64,000 nucleotides of DNA from Virgibacillus dokdonensis (GTDB taxonomy: Bacteria; Bacillota; Bacilli; Bacillales; Amphibacillaceae): NCBI RefSeq assembly GCF_900166595.1, contig NZ_LT745763.1, positions 3,792,525 to 3,856,524 on the forward strand. Reading direction: 5' to 3'. Shown in pieces: positions 39,280-48,074 of the stretch; within the stretch, counting starts at the first letter, position 1, and every line of letters starts with the position of its first letter. Position numbers and translations under genes: made by a program. Under the pieces are notes generated by a model. That model did no database searches, was not told where the DNA came from, and saw only the letters and a program-made list of their open reading frames with translations.

Positions 39280-39516
39280 TCACTCTATAGCTAAGTGTCG
39301 TTGCTTTTGTGGATTATGGATCTCCAACCACTTCTCAGCTTCTCTTATCATCCATGAACCCATATCTTCTAAAAAATCAACTATTTCATAAGGATTTTCT
39401 ACTGGATGAATAGCGTAGGTAAGAGCTTGTTTCGTCTGCATCTCTTTCTCAGGATAATACGTAGAAAATAATTGATAAGCTGGAAATAAATCTCTTGTAT
39501 ATTTGTTTTCTATCTA
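39280..39516 (-). pseudogene. C-terminal remnant of an unidentified protein, possibly a nucleotidyltransferase
   Basis: A minus-strand open stretch of about 78 codons with no start codon encodes NKYTRDLFPAYQLFSTYYPE, then QTKQALTYAIHPVENP and SWMIREAEKWLEIHNPQK before a TGA. The helical pattern recalls C-terminal domains of small nucleotidyltransferases, but this is weak. It lies between the IS3 right end and the permease fragment. Confidence 0.4.
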
Positions 39517-39764
39517 CGGTTTTGACCTACAGCAGCCGTAACAAAATAGAACCAGCCTATTATGTTGCCAAAATGATATCCAAAAGGGCGCCTCACAAAT
39601 TTTGCTGCATCACCTGCCTCTGAATATTCACGTACCAAACATGCGAAAGTATAAGCTAAAGGCAAACTGATGAAACTCCCCATTAACCAAGATAAATTTA
39701 TGCAGGCGCTGTAACCGTTGTCATAACTATCAATAAATACTTGCCATTTAAAAATCCTAAACAA
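39513..39764 (-). pseudogene. Internal fragment of an APC-family amino acid permease
   Basis: About 84 codons. The segment SFISLPLAYTFACLVREYSE then AGDAAKFVRRPFG and IIGWFYFVTAAVGQ matches the second and third helices of APC permeases (typically YPEAGGAAAFVRRAFG followed by GWLYF). Its likely N-terminus (MKRTIGLYEGVALYVVAVLG) is found 800 bp away, fused to an AraC domain, so the ancestral permease gene has been broken. Confidence 0.6.
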
Positions 39765-39780
39765 GGCAGCAAGCTAATGG

Positions 39781-39962
39781 TTTGAATTTTGATTATTTAT
39801 GGTATAATAAGGGTAACAACATACAATAATAAAATGACCGCCAGCGTGTCAGCGCTGACGATCTGATGCAATAGCATGATTCCCTGCAAGGGGGATTGGC
39901 TGTATAGGTTTAAAATAAGCACCCACAGGAGCCGTTAACTCAATGGGGGGCTTATTTTTTTT
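39781..39962 (+). ncRNA. Putative antisense RNA antitoxin of the small holin-like toxin
   Basis: Promoter TTTGAA (39781-39786), 16-base spacer, TATAAT (39803-39808), transcript start expected near 39815. The roughly 146-base RNA contains the hairpin GCGTGTCAGCGCTGACG and ends in the terminator AAATAAGC/GCTTATTT (39913-39957) with a long T-run. Its 3' end is complementary to the 3' end of the toxin mRNA, as in RatA/TxpA-like type I systems. No protein is encoded. Transcription is inferred. Confidence 0.65.
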
Positions 39963-40035
39963 GGTCAAATGACAGCATAGCTACAATCAGCACTCCGAAG
40001 TTCAATGCAATCATCAGTGCTTCGAATACTGTCAT
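39952..40035 (-). CDS. Small holin-like type I toxin (Hol-Tox family)
   Basis: A 27-residue peptide starting MTVFEALMIALNFG, with one hydrophobic helix (VLIVAMLSF) and ending DQKK, the exact pattern of bacillar putative holin-like toxins. Such peptides insert into the membrane and are silenced by an antisense RNA. AAAGGAGGTGG lies 6 bases before the ATG. A TGATATAAT extended -10 (40114-40106) is about 70 bases upstream. The stop codon lies inside the shared terminator stem. Confidence 0.75.
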   Translation of the reverse strand: MTVFEALMIALNFGVLIVAMLSFDQKK

Positions 40036-40111
40036 TGGCACCACCTCCTTTCTATCGGAGATGAATGCCAACCCGCCCATGAGTTTATCAAACTATTGTT
40101 CTTCTATTATA
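40036..40111 (-). promoter_or_regulatory. Toxin mRNA leader with sequestered ribosome site
   Basis: From the extended -10 at 40111-40106 the leader carries CATCTCC, which can pair with the ribosome site GGAGGTG over 7 bp (one G.U), nested inside TTGGCA/TGCCAA, which brackets it. The start region would thus be hidden in a hairpin, as is common for type I toxins. Confidence 0.55.
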
Positions 40112-40212
40112 TCATTTCATCCAAATTCTCGCCTCCCTCAAACTAGAAACAGTATGACGGAGAATTTATTCAACCAATGTTTTTAATAATTCGCAATATG
40201 TCACCCTTTCTA

Positions 40213-40638
40213 CTATTTATACTTCTTTGCTTTTAAACATTCCACTTGAAATTGCTTTGGTGTACAACCATTACAACGTTGAAATGCTTTATAAAAGCTG
40301 GATGTACTCTGATACCCTACTTGAAAACCAATTTCTATTCCATTTAAATTTGCAGTCTGAAGCAATTGTCTTGCATGGTTAATTCTAACTTTTTCTAAGT
40401 AGGTACGTGGTGTATAGCCAGTATGGTGCTTAAAAACCCTATTTAAATGAAACTTGCTAACCCCCACTTCCAAAGCTATGTCTTGGAGGTAATAGGTTTT
40501 CCAATAATCATTTTCAATTATTTCTTTCGTATCTTCTACAATGGAGCGAACAGGATCATAGAATCTGAACGGCACTGAACCTAATACAGCAACAACATAT
40601 AAAGCGACTCCTTCGTATAACCCAATCGTCCGCTTCAC
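40213..40638 (-). pseudogene. Chimeric ORF: APC permease N-terminus fused to an AraC-type HTH domain
   Basis: Residues 1-21 (MKRTIGLYEGVALYVVAVLG plus S) look like the first helix of an APC permease, not a regulator. From about residue 22 the sequence is an AraC/XylS DNA-binding domain (LQDIALEVGVSKFHLNRVFK, GIEIGFQVGYQSTSSFYKAF), with PRTYLEKVRINHARQLL between. A deletion or insertion has joined two unrelated genes in frame. The HTH domain could still be expressed (141 residues). Confidence 0.6.
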
Positions 40639-40759
40639 ATAAATCGCCTCCCCTTATTAATCACTTTAGCAATTAAAAAGAGGAGGTTCTTCGCTTTTTT
40701 TGCTATTTAATTTTTGTCATATCAAAACAATCATTTAATAAGCCATTAAACAGTTGGCT

Positions 40760-41617
40760 TTACTTTATTGGTACCCATACCTCACTGTAGTGATCCTCTG
40801 AATAAGGATCATCATCAGTTGAATATACTTCCATTTCTGGTCCACCAGCATGCTCATATCCAGTTGAAGGAAACCATTCAGAAAAGATTCTCTCCCATGT
40901 TTTTTGCATTGCTTCTGGCATGGCTCCATAGACAGGAAAAACAGCCCAAGTCGCAGCAGGAATTTTTCTTATCTCCCAATCAGAAGGAACTTGATCCATG
41001 TTCTTTTCTGTACAAATTAGATAAGTTACATTTTCTTGTTGTTTATCAAAGTCCATACAAATTCCAAGGATTCCTAGAGAACCACAACTCTTTGCAAGCT
41101 CGTTAGTAAATCCATTGGCATTTGACTCGTCCCAGAAGGCTGGTATCTTTTGATGATTCTCTCCACCAATAATCGTCGTACGAATACTTTTTCCTACAAC
41201 CTCAAAAGCATCTTTTTTCACCATTCTGTAATCCATTTCTACATCACCCTTCAATTGAATTTGAAAAGAGAGTTTGGGATAAGCTTTCAAAGGATGGACA
41301 TTTTTCCTAGCGTTTATTGGACTGACACCATGGATTCGTCGAAAAGCTTTTGTAAAAGATTCTGGAGTCTCATATCCATATTTCAGCGCAACATCAATTA
41401 CTCTTGCTTTCGAATTAATCAGCTCCTGGGTAGCCACAGTAATTCGGCGATTACGGATATACGCATTCAGGGTGTACCCAGTTAACATGTGGAACATTCG
41501 CTGAAAATGAAACTTAGACATACAAGCCACTGAAGCAATCTCATCCATATGAAGATTACTTGATAAATTACGTTCGATAAATTCTATACTGTCCAACATC
41601 CTTTGTAGTTCTTTCAC
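40760..41617 (-). CDS. AraC-family regulator with GyrI-like effector domain
   Basis: A 285-residue regulator of the Rob/BmrR-like type. The N-terminal AraC double HTH (MDEIASVACMSKFHFQRMFH, then VIDVALKYGYETPESFTKAF) is followed by a GyrI-like ligand domain (residues about 128-285) ending SEWFPSTGYEHAGGPEMEVY. Such proteins sense hydrophobic drugs and activate efflux genes. ATG start preceded by a weak AGG. Target genes are not visible. Confidence 0.86.
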   Translation of the reverse strand: MKELQRMLDSIEFIERNLSSNLHMDEIASVACMSKFHFQRMFHMLTGYTLNAYIRNRRITVATQELINSKARVIDVALKYGYETPESFTKAFRRIHGVSPINARKNVHPLKAYPKLSFQIQLKGDVEMDYRMVKKDAFEVVGKSIRTTIIGGENHQKIPAFWDESNANGFTNELAKSCGSLGILGICMDFDKQQENVTYLICTEKNMDQVPSDWEIRKIPAATWAVFPVYGAMPEAMQKTWERIFSEWFPSTGYEHAGGPEMEVYSTDDDPYSEDHYSEVWVPIK

Positions 41618-41841
41618 CTAGCATTCTCCCTCCTCGACATTCATTGTAATGAAATGGATTCATTCCTTCCTGTTCATCTGTGCTTTATATTGACAGAGTG
41701 ATAGTCTACCTAAGGTAAGCAGTAGGGTTTTGGGTTTTCTTTCATCCCCGCTAATTGTTGTAGTCCTAAAGTTTCTGGACGAATGAGGGAATTAAGTGCT
41801 CTGACCGCCACTGAACCTTGCCTGCAACAACGTTCATAAGT

Positions 41842-42222
41842 TTATCCCAACACCATACTTACTAATTCATCCAACGTTCCAAAGCATTTCTTCACTTCAG
41901 GTAAATGATAGAATGTGCTTGTTGTAGCAGAATTATTGACTTCTTTATTTGGTGAATAAAGAAAGATTTTTTTCCTACGTCCTAATGCTATTCCCATTTC
42001 AATATGACTTCCTTTTCCTGCAGGAAGTAAGACGATAATAACATCCGCTGCAATTACTGCATCTTTTTGTTTTTGACCTATACATTTTAAAGCTTCAATT
42101 GTCGAAGCCCTGTCATTTTTTGTCCAGTCATATGTTAGTACATGGCCTTCCTTTATGAATAAACCACGAATATAACGTACACTTTCTATATTTTTAAAAC
42201 TTGAAGCAATATAAAAATTCAC
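41842..42222 (-). CDS. Nucleoside 2-deoxyribosyltransferase-like protein
   Basis: A 126-residue protein starting MNFYIASSFKNIESVRYI, with AADVIIVLLPAGKGSHIEMG (about residues 58-77), the substrate-binding and catalytic Glu segment of the NDT/DUF4406 fold. The fold cleaves or transfers N-glycosidic bonds of deoxynucleosides, though many members have unknown substrates. ATG start after GGGGGG. Confidence 0.75.
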   Translation of the reverse strand: MNFYIASSFKNIESVRYIRGLFIKEGHVLTYDWTKNDRASTIEALKCIGQKQKDAVIAADVIIVLLPAGKGSHIEMGIALGRRKKIFLYSPNKEVNNSATTSTFYHLPEVKKCFGTLDELVSMVLG

Positions 42223-42370
42223 TAGTCCCCCCCTTTTTTCTCTTCTCTGTTATACGTATCAATAATGTAACCCCTTTGAGATGGAGATTTATTTTTTATC
42301 CATTGATAATCATTTCTGTAATTTCTAACTTTTCTTTTTATAATAACATATTAGAAAGGATGAGTTTTCT

Positions 42371-42430
42371 ATGATCAACAAATTAACTGGTTTTAAATTT
42401 AAAAAATATCGGCAACACTCCCACCAATAA
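42371..42430 (+). CDS. Possible 19-residue ORF, perhaps a gene remnant
   Basis: AAGGATGAG precedes an ATG with good spacing and TATAAT lies about 30 bases upstream (near 42340). The frame encodes a short basic peptide (MINKLTGFKFKKYRQHSHQ). I do not recognise it; it may be the beginning of a deleted gene. Confidence 0.25.
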   Translation: MINKLTGFKFKKYRQHSHQ

Positions 42431-43300
42431 TTACTTACCTTCGTTGAATTGTAAGCTATCTAAAAATTTTCGATAAGCATTATTTATAAAAGTATCCTTT
42501 CTTCGTATAAACACTGTTTTTACGGTTGCATATCTATCTGGGAGTTTATGAATACGTAGCTTGCCATCTGTTTGGTGTTGGCTAACTAGTGATTCGGTGA
42601 TAACAGCAATTCCTAAACCAGCTTTTACACAACCAATAATTGCCTCTAATGTCCCAAACTCCATCATTTTCATAGGAACCATTCCCTCATCACGAAGCCA
42701 CAGTTCCAACCGTTTTCTGTGAATACAATGAGGACGGGTTAGAAGTGTCCGTTTCTGCAAATTCGTTATAGAATGTAATGATTCTGGCTGACTATCTGTT
42801 ATAACAACAAGTTCTTCCTCCATGATTGGTATTTGGATAAGATGAGGATGTTTAACAGGTCCCACTACAAACGCCCCATCTAGTTTAAAATCAAGTACAT
42901 CGTTAATAAGCTCTTCTGTTGCACCAATAGTTAATGATAATTCTACCTGAGGATATTTTTTATTATAAGAAGCAAAAACAGATGGTAATCTAACGGATGC
43001 TGTTGTCTCATTTGCACCTATGGAAATGGGACCACGAGGTTTTTCAGAATCTTGAATTGCCTTTTTTGTCTCTTCCATTAGACGCAAAATTTGGTCTGTA
43101 TAAGATAAGAGTTGTTTCCCCTTTGAAGTTAATGAAACTCCTCGAGGATGTCTGTAGAATAGTTCTGTTTGTAGTTCTGCTTCTAATTTTTTGACTACCC
43201 TCGTTATGTTAGACTGAGCATAATTCAATTGTTCAGCCACCCTTGTGATACTGCCTTCATGAGCTAAAGTTTTGAAAATAAATAATTCCTTCACATCCAC
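42431..43300 (-). CDS. LysR-family transcriptional regulator
   Basis: A 289-residue LTTR, YwbI/YofA-like. The HTH is at residues 11-40 (EGSITRVAEQLNYAQSNITR), then LEAELQTELFYRHPRGVSLT, with the effector-binding domain after residue 90. GTG at 43300 is 8 bases after AAAGGAG; the longer ATG start would place that site inside the coding region. It is divergent from the coiled-coil gene at 43386, a possible but unproven target. Confidence 0.87.
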   Translation of the reverse strand: MDVKELFIFKTLAHEGSITRVAEQLNYAQSNITRVVKKLEAELQTELFYRHPRGVSLTSKGKQLLSYTDQILRLMEETKKAIQDSEKPRGPISIGANETTASVRLPSVFASYNKKYPQVELSLTIGATEELINDVLDFKLDGAFVVGPVKHPHLIQIPIMEEELVVITDSQPESLHSITNLQKRTLLTRPHCIHRKRLELWLRDEGMVPMKMMEFGTLEAIIGCVKAGLGIAVITESLVSQHQTDGKLRIHKLPDRYATVKTVFIRRKDTFINNAYRKFLDSLQFNEGK

Positions 43301-43385
43301 TAAGCATGCTCCTTTAGACATCATTTTAAATGATTGATTTAATCTTATTTAATCATTTTTAATACAAAGCTAAAAGTATTATGAT

Positions 43386-43877
43386 ATGAGTGAAGAACAT
43401 TTTCTTTCAAAAATTATTTTAGGGAAGGAATGCATGTATTTGATACCTGTACATCGATTAAAAGCAAGAATAACAGAGGAAGAGCATGATCTATTAACTA
43501 AAGAGCAGCGTACTTTGTGGGAAATCGCTCTAGAGAACTTGGAAATGCAGTCAAATAGTTTAAAAGAGAATGACAGTTCGAAAAGAGCTAGTGAAACGTT
43601 AACAACATGCATTCTTCACGAATGGGAAAAAAAGAGAAATAAGTTAAATGAATTAGAAGATGTATATAAAAAATGCAATGAAGCAATAGATCTTTGGAAG
43701 CGCCTAAAAAAACAAATAGATCAACTGCCTCTAGATCAATCTCAAAAGGATTATTGGCTAAAGCAGGAAAAAAAGAAAGCAGAATTATTGGGTCATACGA
43801 AGCGAGCATGTCTATGGGAGGAAATAGAAAATTTTATAAACAGCATGGAAAACCTTCACAAGCTACTAAAGTTTTAA
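43386..43877 (+). CDS. Hypothetical charged coiled-coil protein
   Basis: A 163-residue frame with no recognised domain: strongly charged and mostly helical (NSLKENDSSKRASETLTT, EKKRNKLNELEDVYKKCNE). There is no convincing ribosome site before the ATG, which lowers confidence that it is a real gene. Its reading frame is well maintained in AT-rich DNA and it sits divergently next to a LysR gene. No function proposed. Confidence 0.45.
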   Translation: MSEEHFLSKIILGKECMYLIPVHRLKARITEEEHDLLTKEQRTLWEIALENLEMQSNSLKENDSSKRASETLTTCILHEWEKKRNKLNELEDVYKKCNEAIDLWKRLKKQIDQLPLDQSQKDYWLKQEKKKAELLGHTKRACLWEEIENFINSMENLHKLLKF

Positions 43878-44236
43878 TTCAAGAACAATATCGTAAAGTA
43901 AATTTTTATTCAATAGGAGTTCTCCCTTTCCCCCTACTAAGTATATAGCACCTCAAAAGGAAGAACCACTAGTCATATAACCAAATTGAGGAATTAGATA
44001 TCATTATTTTCATTAAAGGATTAACGTTTGCAGTGGTTGGTTACAACCATTTATATTTGGGCTTATAGCACGATTTCGTAAGTATAATGAAATAATATGA
44101 CATAGTGAATTTGATCTTATTTACCGTTTATACTATTTAATCTTCAATATGGAAATACTGTGTTCTACGTTTCGTTATTTAGAAATAAGTAATCCCTTTC
44201 ATCTATCACCTTTGGATAATACACTATTTTTAATGG
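43878..44236. other. Intergenic region, no gene seen
   Basis: About 360 AT-rich bases with multiple stops in all frames and no terminator or repeat that I recognise. Confidence 0.5.
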
Positions 44237-44818
44237 TTAAACCTGTAACGATCCACGAAAGCCTCTAGAACTATAGTAAGAAGAAGCTCCATTATGATAC
44301 ACAAAAACATGCCCGAAACGAAAATCACAGAAAAGAGCTCCACCAAGGTTTCTAATGTCAGGAGGGGTGGCAATCCAACTCGACGTTTTCCTATCAAAAT
44401 CGCCAAGTTTCTGCAAGGCTCGATACTGGTCTTCTGTTAAAAGTTCAATGCCCATAGCGGTAGCCATATCAACGGCATTATTTTCTGGTTTATGTTTTTT
44501 TCTGGACTCCAGCGCTTCACGATCATAACAAACACTTCTGCGGCCCTTAGGACTTTCCACAGCACAATCATAGAAAGTATACGTATCTGTCTCTTTATCA
44601 TACCCAACCACATCTGGTTCACCGCCTGTTTGTTCCATTTCATGAAGGGACCTCATTTTTTCAGCATTTGCTTCCAGTTTTTCTTGCACTTTAGCCCATT
44701 CAAGCTCTTTATGGCGGTTCCTATTTTTCTCAAAACGAGCTTGCAATACGTTAAGTAATTCTTCCTTTTGTTCTAATGATAAATCCTTCTTACCGTTGAT
44801 TTCACTATTCTTTGTCAT
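44237..44818 (-). CDS. DUF4256 domain-containing protein
   Basis: A 193-residue protein matching the DUF4256 pattern: LQARFEKNRNRHKELEWAKV, then LHEMEQTGGEPDVVGYD, YTFYDCAVESPKGRRSVCYD, and C-terminal GGALFCDFRFGHVFVYHNGA. Function unknown; widespread in Bacillaceae. ATG at 44818 follows GGTGGGAA. It lies 23 bases downstream of the DUF1835 gene, so they probably share a transcript. Confidence 0.8.
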   Translation of the reverse strand: MTKNSEINGKKDLSLEQKEELLNVLQARFEKNRNRHKELEWAKVQEKLEANAEKMRSLHEMEQTGGEPDVVGYDKETDTYTFYDCAVESPKGRRSVCYDREALESRKKHKPENNAVDMATAMGIELLTEDQYRALQKLGDFDRKTSSWIATPPDIRNLGGALFCDFRFGHVFVYHNGASSYYSSRGFRGSLQV

Positions 44819-44841
44819 GTTAATTCCCACCCACTTGTATA

Positions 44842-45882
44842 TTACTTGAGCCGTACACTATAATACCTCATTGCTTTCGGAACACCTTTAATTTCAAAAA
44901 TACCTTTTAAAATCAATTGTCGTACTCTATACTCAAAAAAGGAATCACCGATAGATTGATTTAAATGCCCCATTACTTCCCCAATAAGTCGTGCAGAATG
45001 TATGAAGTCGTTATATCCCCTCTCTTTGTGTAGCTGTTTAGCTTTATTTATAATGTAGTTATCATAATACGTTTCCTCTACATTTATTATTTCTCGCTTT
45101 TCCCATATCCTTAGGCATTCCTTCATAGTAGATAATGCTTGCCATTCTTCTACAAATTCTTCAAGTTGATGTTGACTTACTGGAGCTTGTTTTCTACTTT
45201 CTTCATATATCATTACTAATTTTTCAGGTAAAATTTCTCCCGTATGTAATGGGAAACATTCATTATTTGGGACATTAAATTGATCTTTATACTTCTTGCT
45301 CGCGTTTAATATAAAAATGTCATTGATTTTATCTTTTAATAGAAAGAGAACATATCGCAAAGCGGTTTGTTCATGGGCATTTTCACCAGTCCATATCATT
45401 ATTGGAGTGGTTTTTGGAATAGCTTTCATCATAGATACAGTGTGGTTAAAAATATAGTTGTATTCATCTATGTATTCGTCATCAAGATTGATATGATTTT
45501 TTAACCATTCATATCTATAATTAAGCCCCTCCTCTTTATGTAATTGCCAGATGGGACCAACCTCTAACATATCCGAAAAACGAATGATTCTCTCCTCTTC
45601 TTGGTAATTCAATTCTTTTAAAGCTTGTTTTAAAGAGCCAGACGTAGAGTCACCAAAAACAATATGTACTGCACGATAACCTTTATGACTTTTTATATCC
45701 AATTGATTTTCTTTATATTCTAGAAAGGAATGATAGGTTCTTTCTAGATCCTTCACTAACTGGCTTTTTGTATATTGATCTGTTTTCTCGTGGGCTTCCA
45801 TGCTCATAAACATAGATAGTAAAAGATCATGCATTTCCTCTTCCGTCGTATTTTTAAGCAGTCTTTTTATTTCATGAATCAA
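44842..45882 (-). CDS. DUF1835/DUF3658 domain-containing protein
   Basis: A 346-residue soluble protein. The DUF1835 part covers about residues 70-190 (VHIVFGDSTSGSLKQAL, IIRFSDMLEVGPIWQL, IMIWTGENAHEQTALRY) and DUF3658 follows, ending RQLILKGIFEIKGVPKAMRY. The family is found near transferases but has no proven activity. ATG start. Confidence 0.8.
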   Translation of the reverse strand: MIHEIKRLLKNTTEEEMHDLLLSMFMSMEAHEKTDQYTKSQLVKDLERTYHSFLEYKENQLDIKSHKGYRAVHIVFGDSTSGSLKQALKELNYQEEERIIRFSDMLEVGPIWQLHKEEGLNYRYEWLKNHINLDDEYIDEYNYIFNHTVSMMKAIPKTTPIMIWTGENAHEQTALRYVLFLLKDKINDIFILNASKKYKDQFNVPNNECFPLHTGEILPEKLVMIYEESRKQAPVSQHQLEEFVEEWQALSTMKECLRIWEKREIINVEETYYDNYIINKAKQLHKERGYNDFIHSARLIGEVMGHLNQSIGDSFFEYRVRQLILKGIFEIKGVPKAMRYYSVRLK

Positions 45883-46089
45883 ATAATCACTCCTTTATAT
45901 ATATTTTTCCATAAAACCCAATTGTATTCTTTTTCCTGTTCATTTCTTCGTCTCTTAATACACATATACCCTAGATTTGAAGCTAGCTTAAACATAAACC
46001 ATAAAAGTCAACTTCATTTTTTCCCTGGTACTTAATTTACCATAAAATTAACGGAATCAGCTCAGTACAAAAAGCAAACGTATAGCAAA

Positions 46090-46932
46090 TTAATAATGTT
46101 CTGTACTGATGCCTTGTTGATTTTTTTCTTTCACTTGCTTTAATGTTGCTACGATAAGAAAGCTAACAATTACCAATAAGACCCATGAGCTTACCTTACC
46201 TAAATGAACCAGACTCCATGCATCCGTTTGATTCGGATATTCCCAAGCGCCAAATAATGTGACAATATTTTCAGCAATCCATATAAAAAATCCAATAAGA
46301 ATAAAAGAAAATACGAGTGGCATACGATATTTGATTCCGCCGACTTCATATGTAACCCAAGCTCGCCAAAAAACAATAATGACAAGTGCTGCTAACCACC
46401 AACGAACATCGATCCAGAAATGATGCGTGAAAAAATTTAAATAAATTGCAGTTGCAAGAGGGACAACTACTAAAAACGGGGGCCAATTGACCAATTTTAT
46501 GTCCAATCTCCTCCAAGCCTGACAGAGATAACTTGCTACACTTGCATACATGAATCCACTATACAATGGAACACCAAAAACTTTAAAATACCCTTCTTCT
46601 GGATACGTCCAAGACCCCATGTTTACTTTAAATATCTCAAGGGCAAGCCCAATGAGGTGAAAGACGGTAATCACCTTCAACTCATCTCGTGTTTCTAATC
46701 CAGAACGAACCATGATCCACTGCATGAGGAGACAGATAATAAGCAGCCAGTCATATCGTGGTAGAAATGGTAAAGTTACCATTTGTGTAAGCGCCAATGA
46801 AGCAAAAATAACGACTGGAAATAGACAAGATAAAGCTTGTTCCCAACCAAAACGAACGAGCTGTTTCAATCCGCTTATACTTTGCGCCAATATGGTTTTT
46901 TTCTGGGAATTTCTTTGACTGCCGAAATTCAT
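46090..46932 (-). CDS. DUF817 family integral membrane protein
   Basis: A 280-residue polytopic membrane protein with about seven helices. The conserved segment EIFKVNMGSWTYPEEGYFKV and FGVPLYSGFMYASVASY lies in the middle, and FFTHHFWIDVRWWLAALVII and AENIVTLFGAWEYPNQTD follow, all typical of DUF817. Function unknown. ATG start. Confidence 0.83.
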   Translation of the reverse strand: MNFGSQRNSQKKTILAQSISGLKQLVRFGWEQALSCLFPVVIFASLALTQMVTLPFLPRYDWLLIICLLMQWIMVRSGLETRDELKVITVFHLIGLALEIFKVNMGSWTYPEEGYFKVFGVPLYSGFMYASVASYLCQAWRRLDIKLVNWPPFLVVVPLATAIYLNFFTHHFWIDVRWWLAALVIIVFWRAWVTYEVGGIKYRMPLVFSFILIGFFIWIAENIVTLFGAWEYPNQTDAWSLVHLGKVSSWVLLVIVSFLIVATLKQVKEKNQQGISTEHY

Positions 46933-47012
46933 GATCTCTCCCCTTTTACAAGCCTATTCATGTCAAAATTAAAAGCACATTTTTTTCCAAACAAAGGAAT
47001 GTCCTTGCTTGC

Positions 47013-47127
47013 CTACTTTTCTTCTAATTCTTGATCCATTTCCGCTGCAACATGTCCCATTTCAGGTACTAGGAAAATACACAACACAAGGATTGGAAAT
47101 AAATCCTATAAACGTCGCCTTCTTCAT
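47013..47127 (-). pseudogene. Small hydrophobic peptide gene with a frameshift
   Basis: GAGGTGG is 6 bases before an ATG. The first frame reads MKKATFIGFIS; a second frame continues LVLCIFLVPEMGHVAAEMDQ then ELEEK-stop. Removing one base near TCCAATCC would give a 37-residue peptide with an N-terminal membrane helix. TTGAAT/TAAAAT promoter boxes, a 10-bp palindrome and a Fur-like box lie upstream, so this was a regulated gene. No known family assigned. Confidence 0.5.
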
Positions 47128-47169
47128 AAAAACCACCTCATTGATTTGTTAGTTGTTGATTTTAACATA

Positions 47170-47234
47170 TTATTTATTGTAATTCAATAAATAATATTCT
47201 TTTTTTGATACATACTTCATGATAATCATTTTCA
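47170..47234 (-). promoter_or_regulatory. Regulatory region: 10-bp palindrome and Fur-like box
   Basis: TTATTTATTG/CAATAAATAA is a perfect 10-bp inverted repeat with 5-base spacer (47170-47194) overlapping the -35 of the small peptide gene. Further upstream TGATAATCATTTTCA (47220-47234) differs at one position from the 7-1-7 Fur box TGATAATNATTATCA. Confidence 0.5.
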
Positions 47235-47312
47235 AGCGTAAGGGTAAAGGAGTAGTGAAGTAGGACAATTCTATAAGCTTATGAAGCAAAATTTTTAGAG
47301 AGATCAGCATTA

Positions 47313-47385
47313 GTGAAACTTGACTTGACGTCAATGCTTGATGACAAAAAAACGCTACCGTCTTTTCTTATAAAACAAATAAGCG
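47313..47385. repeat. Dispersed intergenic repeat, degenerate copy E
   Basis: AAACTTGACTTGACGTCAA and TGCTTGATGACAAAA parallel the hairpin head (CTTGGCTTGTCGCCAAG, TCTTATGGCAAAA) of copies B and C, followed by TCTTTTCTTATAAAA. It is more diverged than the others, so the call rests on order of blocks. Confidence 0.4.
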
Positions 47386-47573
47386 TCGCCATCACTGACC
47401 ACGCCTCTTGCAAAATATTTTCATTTCCATAGGATGACTTCAAGTTTTTAAAAATCGACATAGATATCACAAATATCTTCCTTGCTTTTTCAAAGTAACC
47501 ATTCTAAATCATAGCTATTTTCAAAATAGTCTTTTTGTAAATGATTTCATCGGCTAACATTTTAAGCTAACCT

Positions 47574-48062
47574 CTATACATAAAGGTCGAACATATTTAC
47601 ATCATAACCAAGCTGTTTCATGTAATTAAAGAATTGACCTCGATGATGGAACAGGTGGGAAACCTCTTCAACTAACCAGTGTGCTTGAATCTCAGCTTTT
47701 TCAAGATAAAAGGGCTTTGTTTTTTTTGTCAAAAAATCTTCTTCAGACAAAGAAAGCATATAATCCTTATAATCTTTAAAACCTTTATTCATTCCTTCAA
47801 TCATAACATCAGCAGATTCCATATTATTATACTTCGCTTCTAATTTTTCGATTGTTTCTTGATCCTTCTCCAACCATAGATGAAGATCAACTTCTGGTAT
47901 AGAAATAATATGTTGAGCGAGCTCTTTAAGACTTCGCATATTGTCAGATGGCTTATACTCCCAATCCTCCGCTTGTACCTTTTTCAGCAAACCTTCCATG
48001 GATCTTATACCAATTGCAAGTTCAGACAATAATTCATTTCTTAAAATATCTACAGCGTTCAT
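47574..48062 (-). CDS. DinB-family protein
   Basis: A 162-residue four-helix-bundle protein of the DinB/YfiT group. Metal-ligand histidines lie in LKELAQHIISIPE (about residue 51) and in EEVSHLFHHRGQFF (about residues 133-138). Often DNA-damage induced; a few members are thiol-dependent transferases, but most lack a known role. The ATG at 48062 is 9 bases after AAAGGTG; GTG 48074 is possible. Confidence 0.82.
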   Translation of the reverse strand: MNAVDILRNELLSELAIGIRSMEGLLKKVQAEDWEYKPSDNMRSLKELAQHIISIPEVDLHLWLEKDQETIEKLEAKYNNMESADVMIEGMNKGFKDYKDYMLSLSEEDFLTKKTKPFYLEKAEIQAHWLVEEVSHLFHHRGQFFNYMKQLGYDVNMFDLYV

Positions 48063-48074
48063 TCCTCTCATCAC

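Noticed and set aside
47279..47470. 63-codon minus-strand frame
   Set aside because: It overlaps degenerate repeat copy E, has no ribosome site and resembles no protein.
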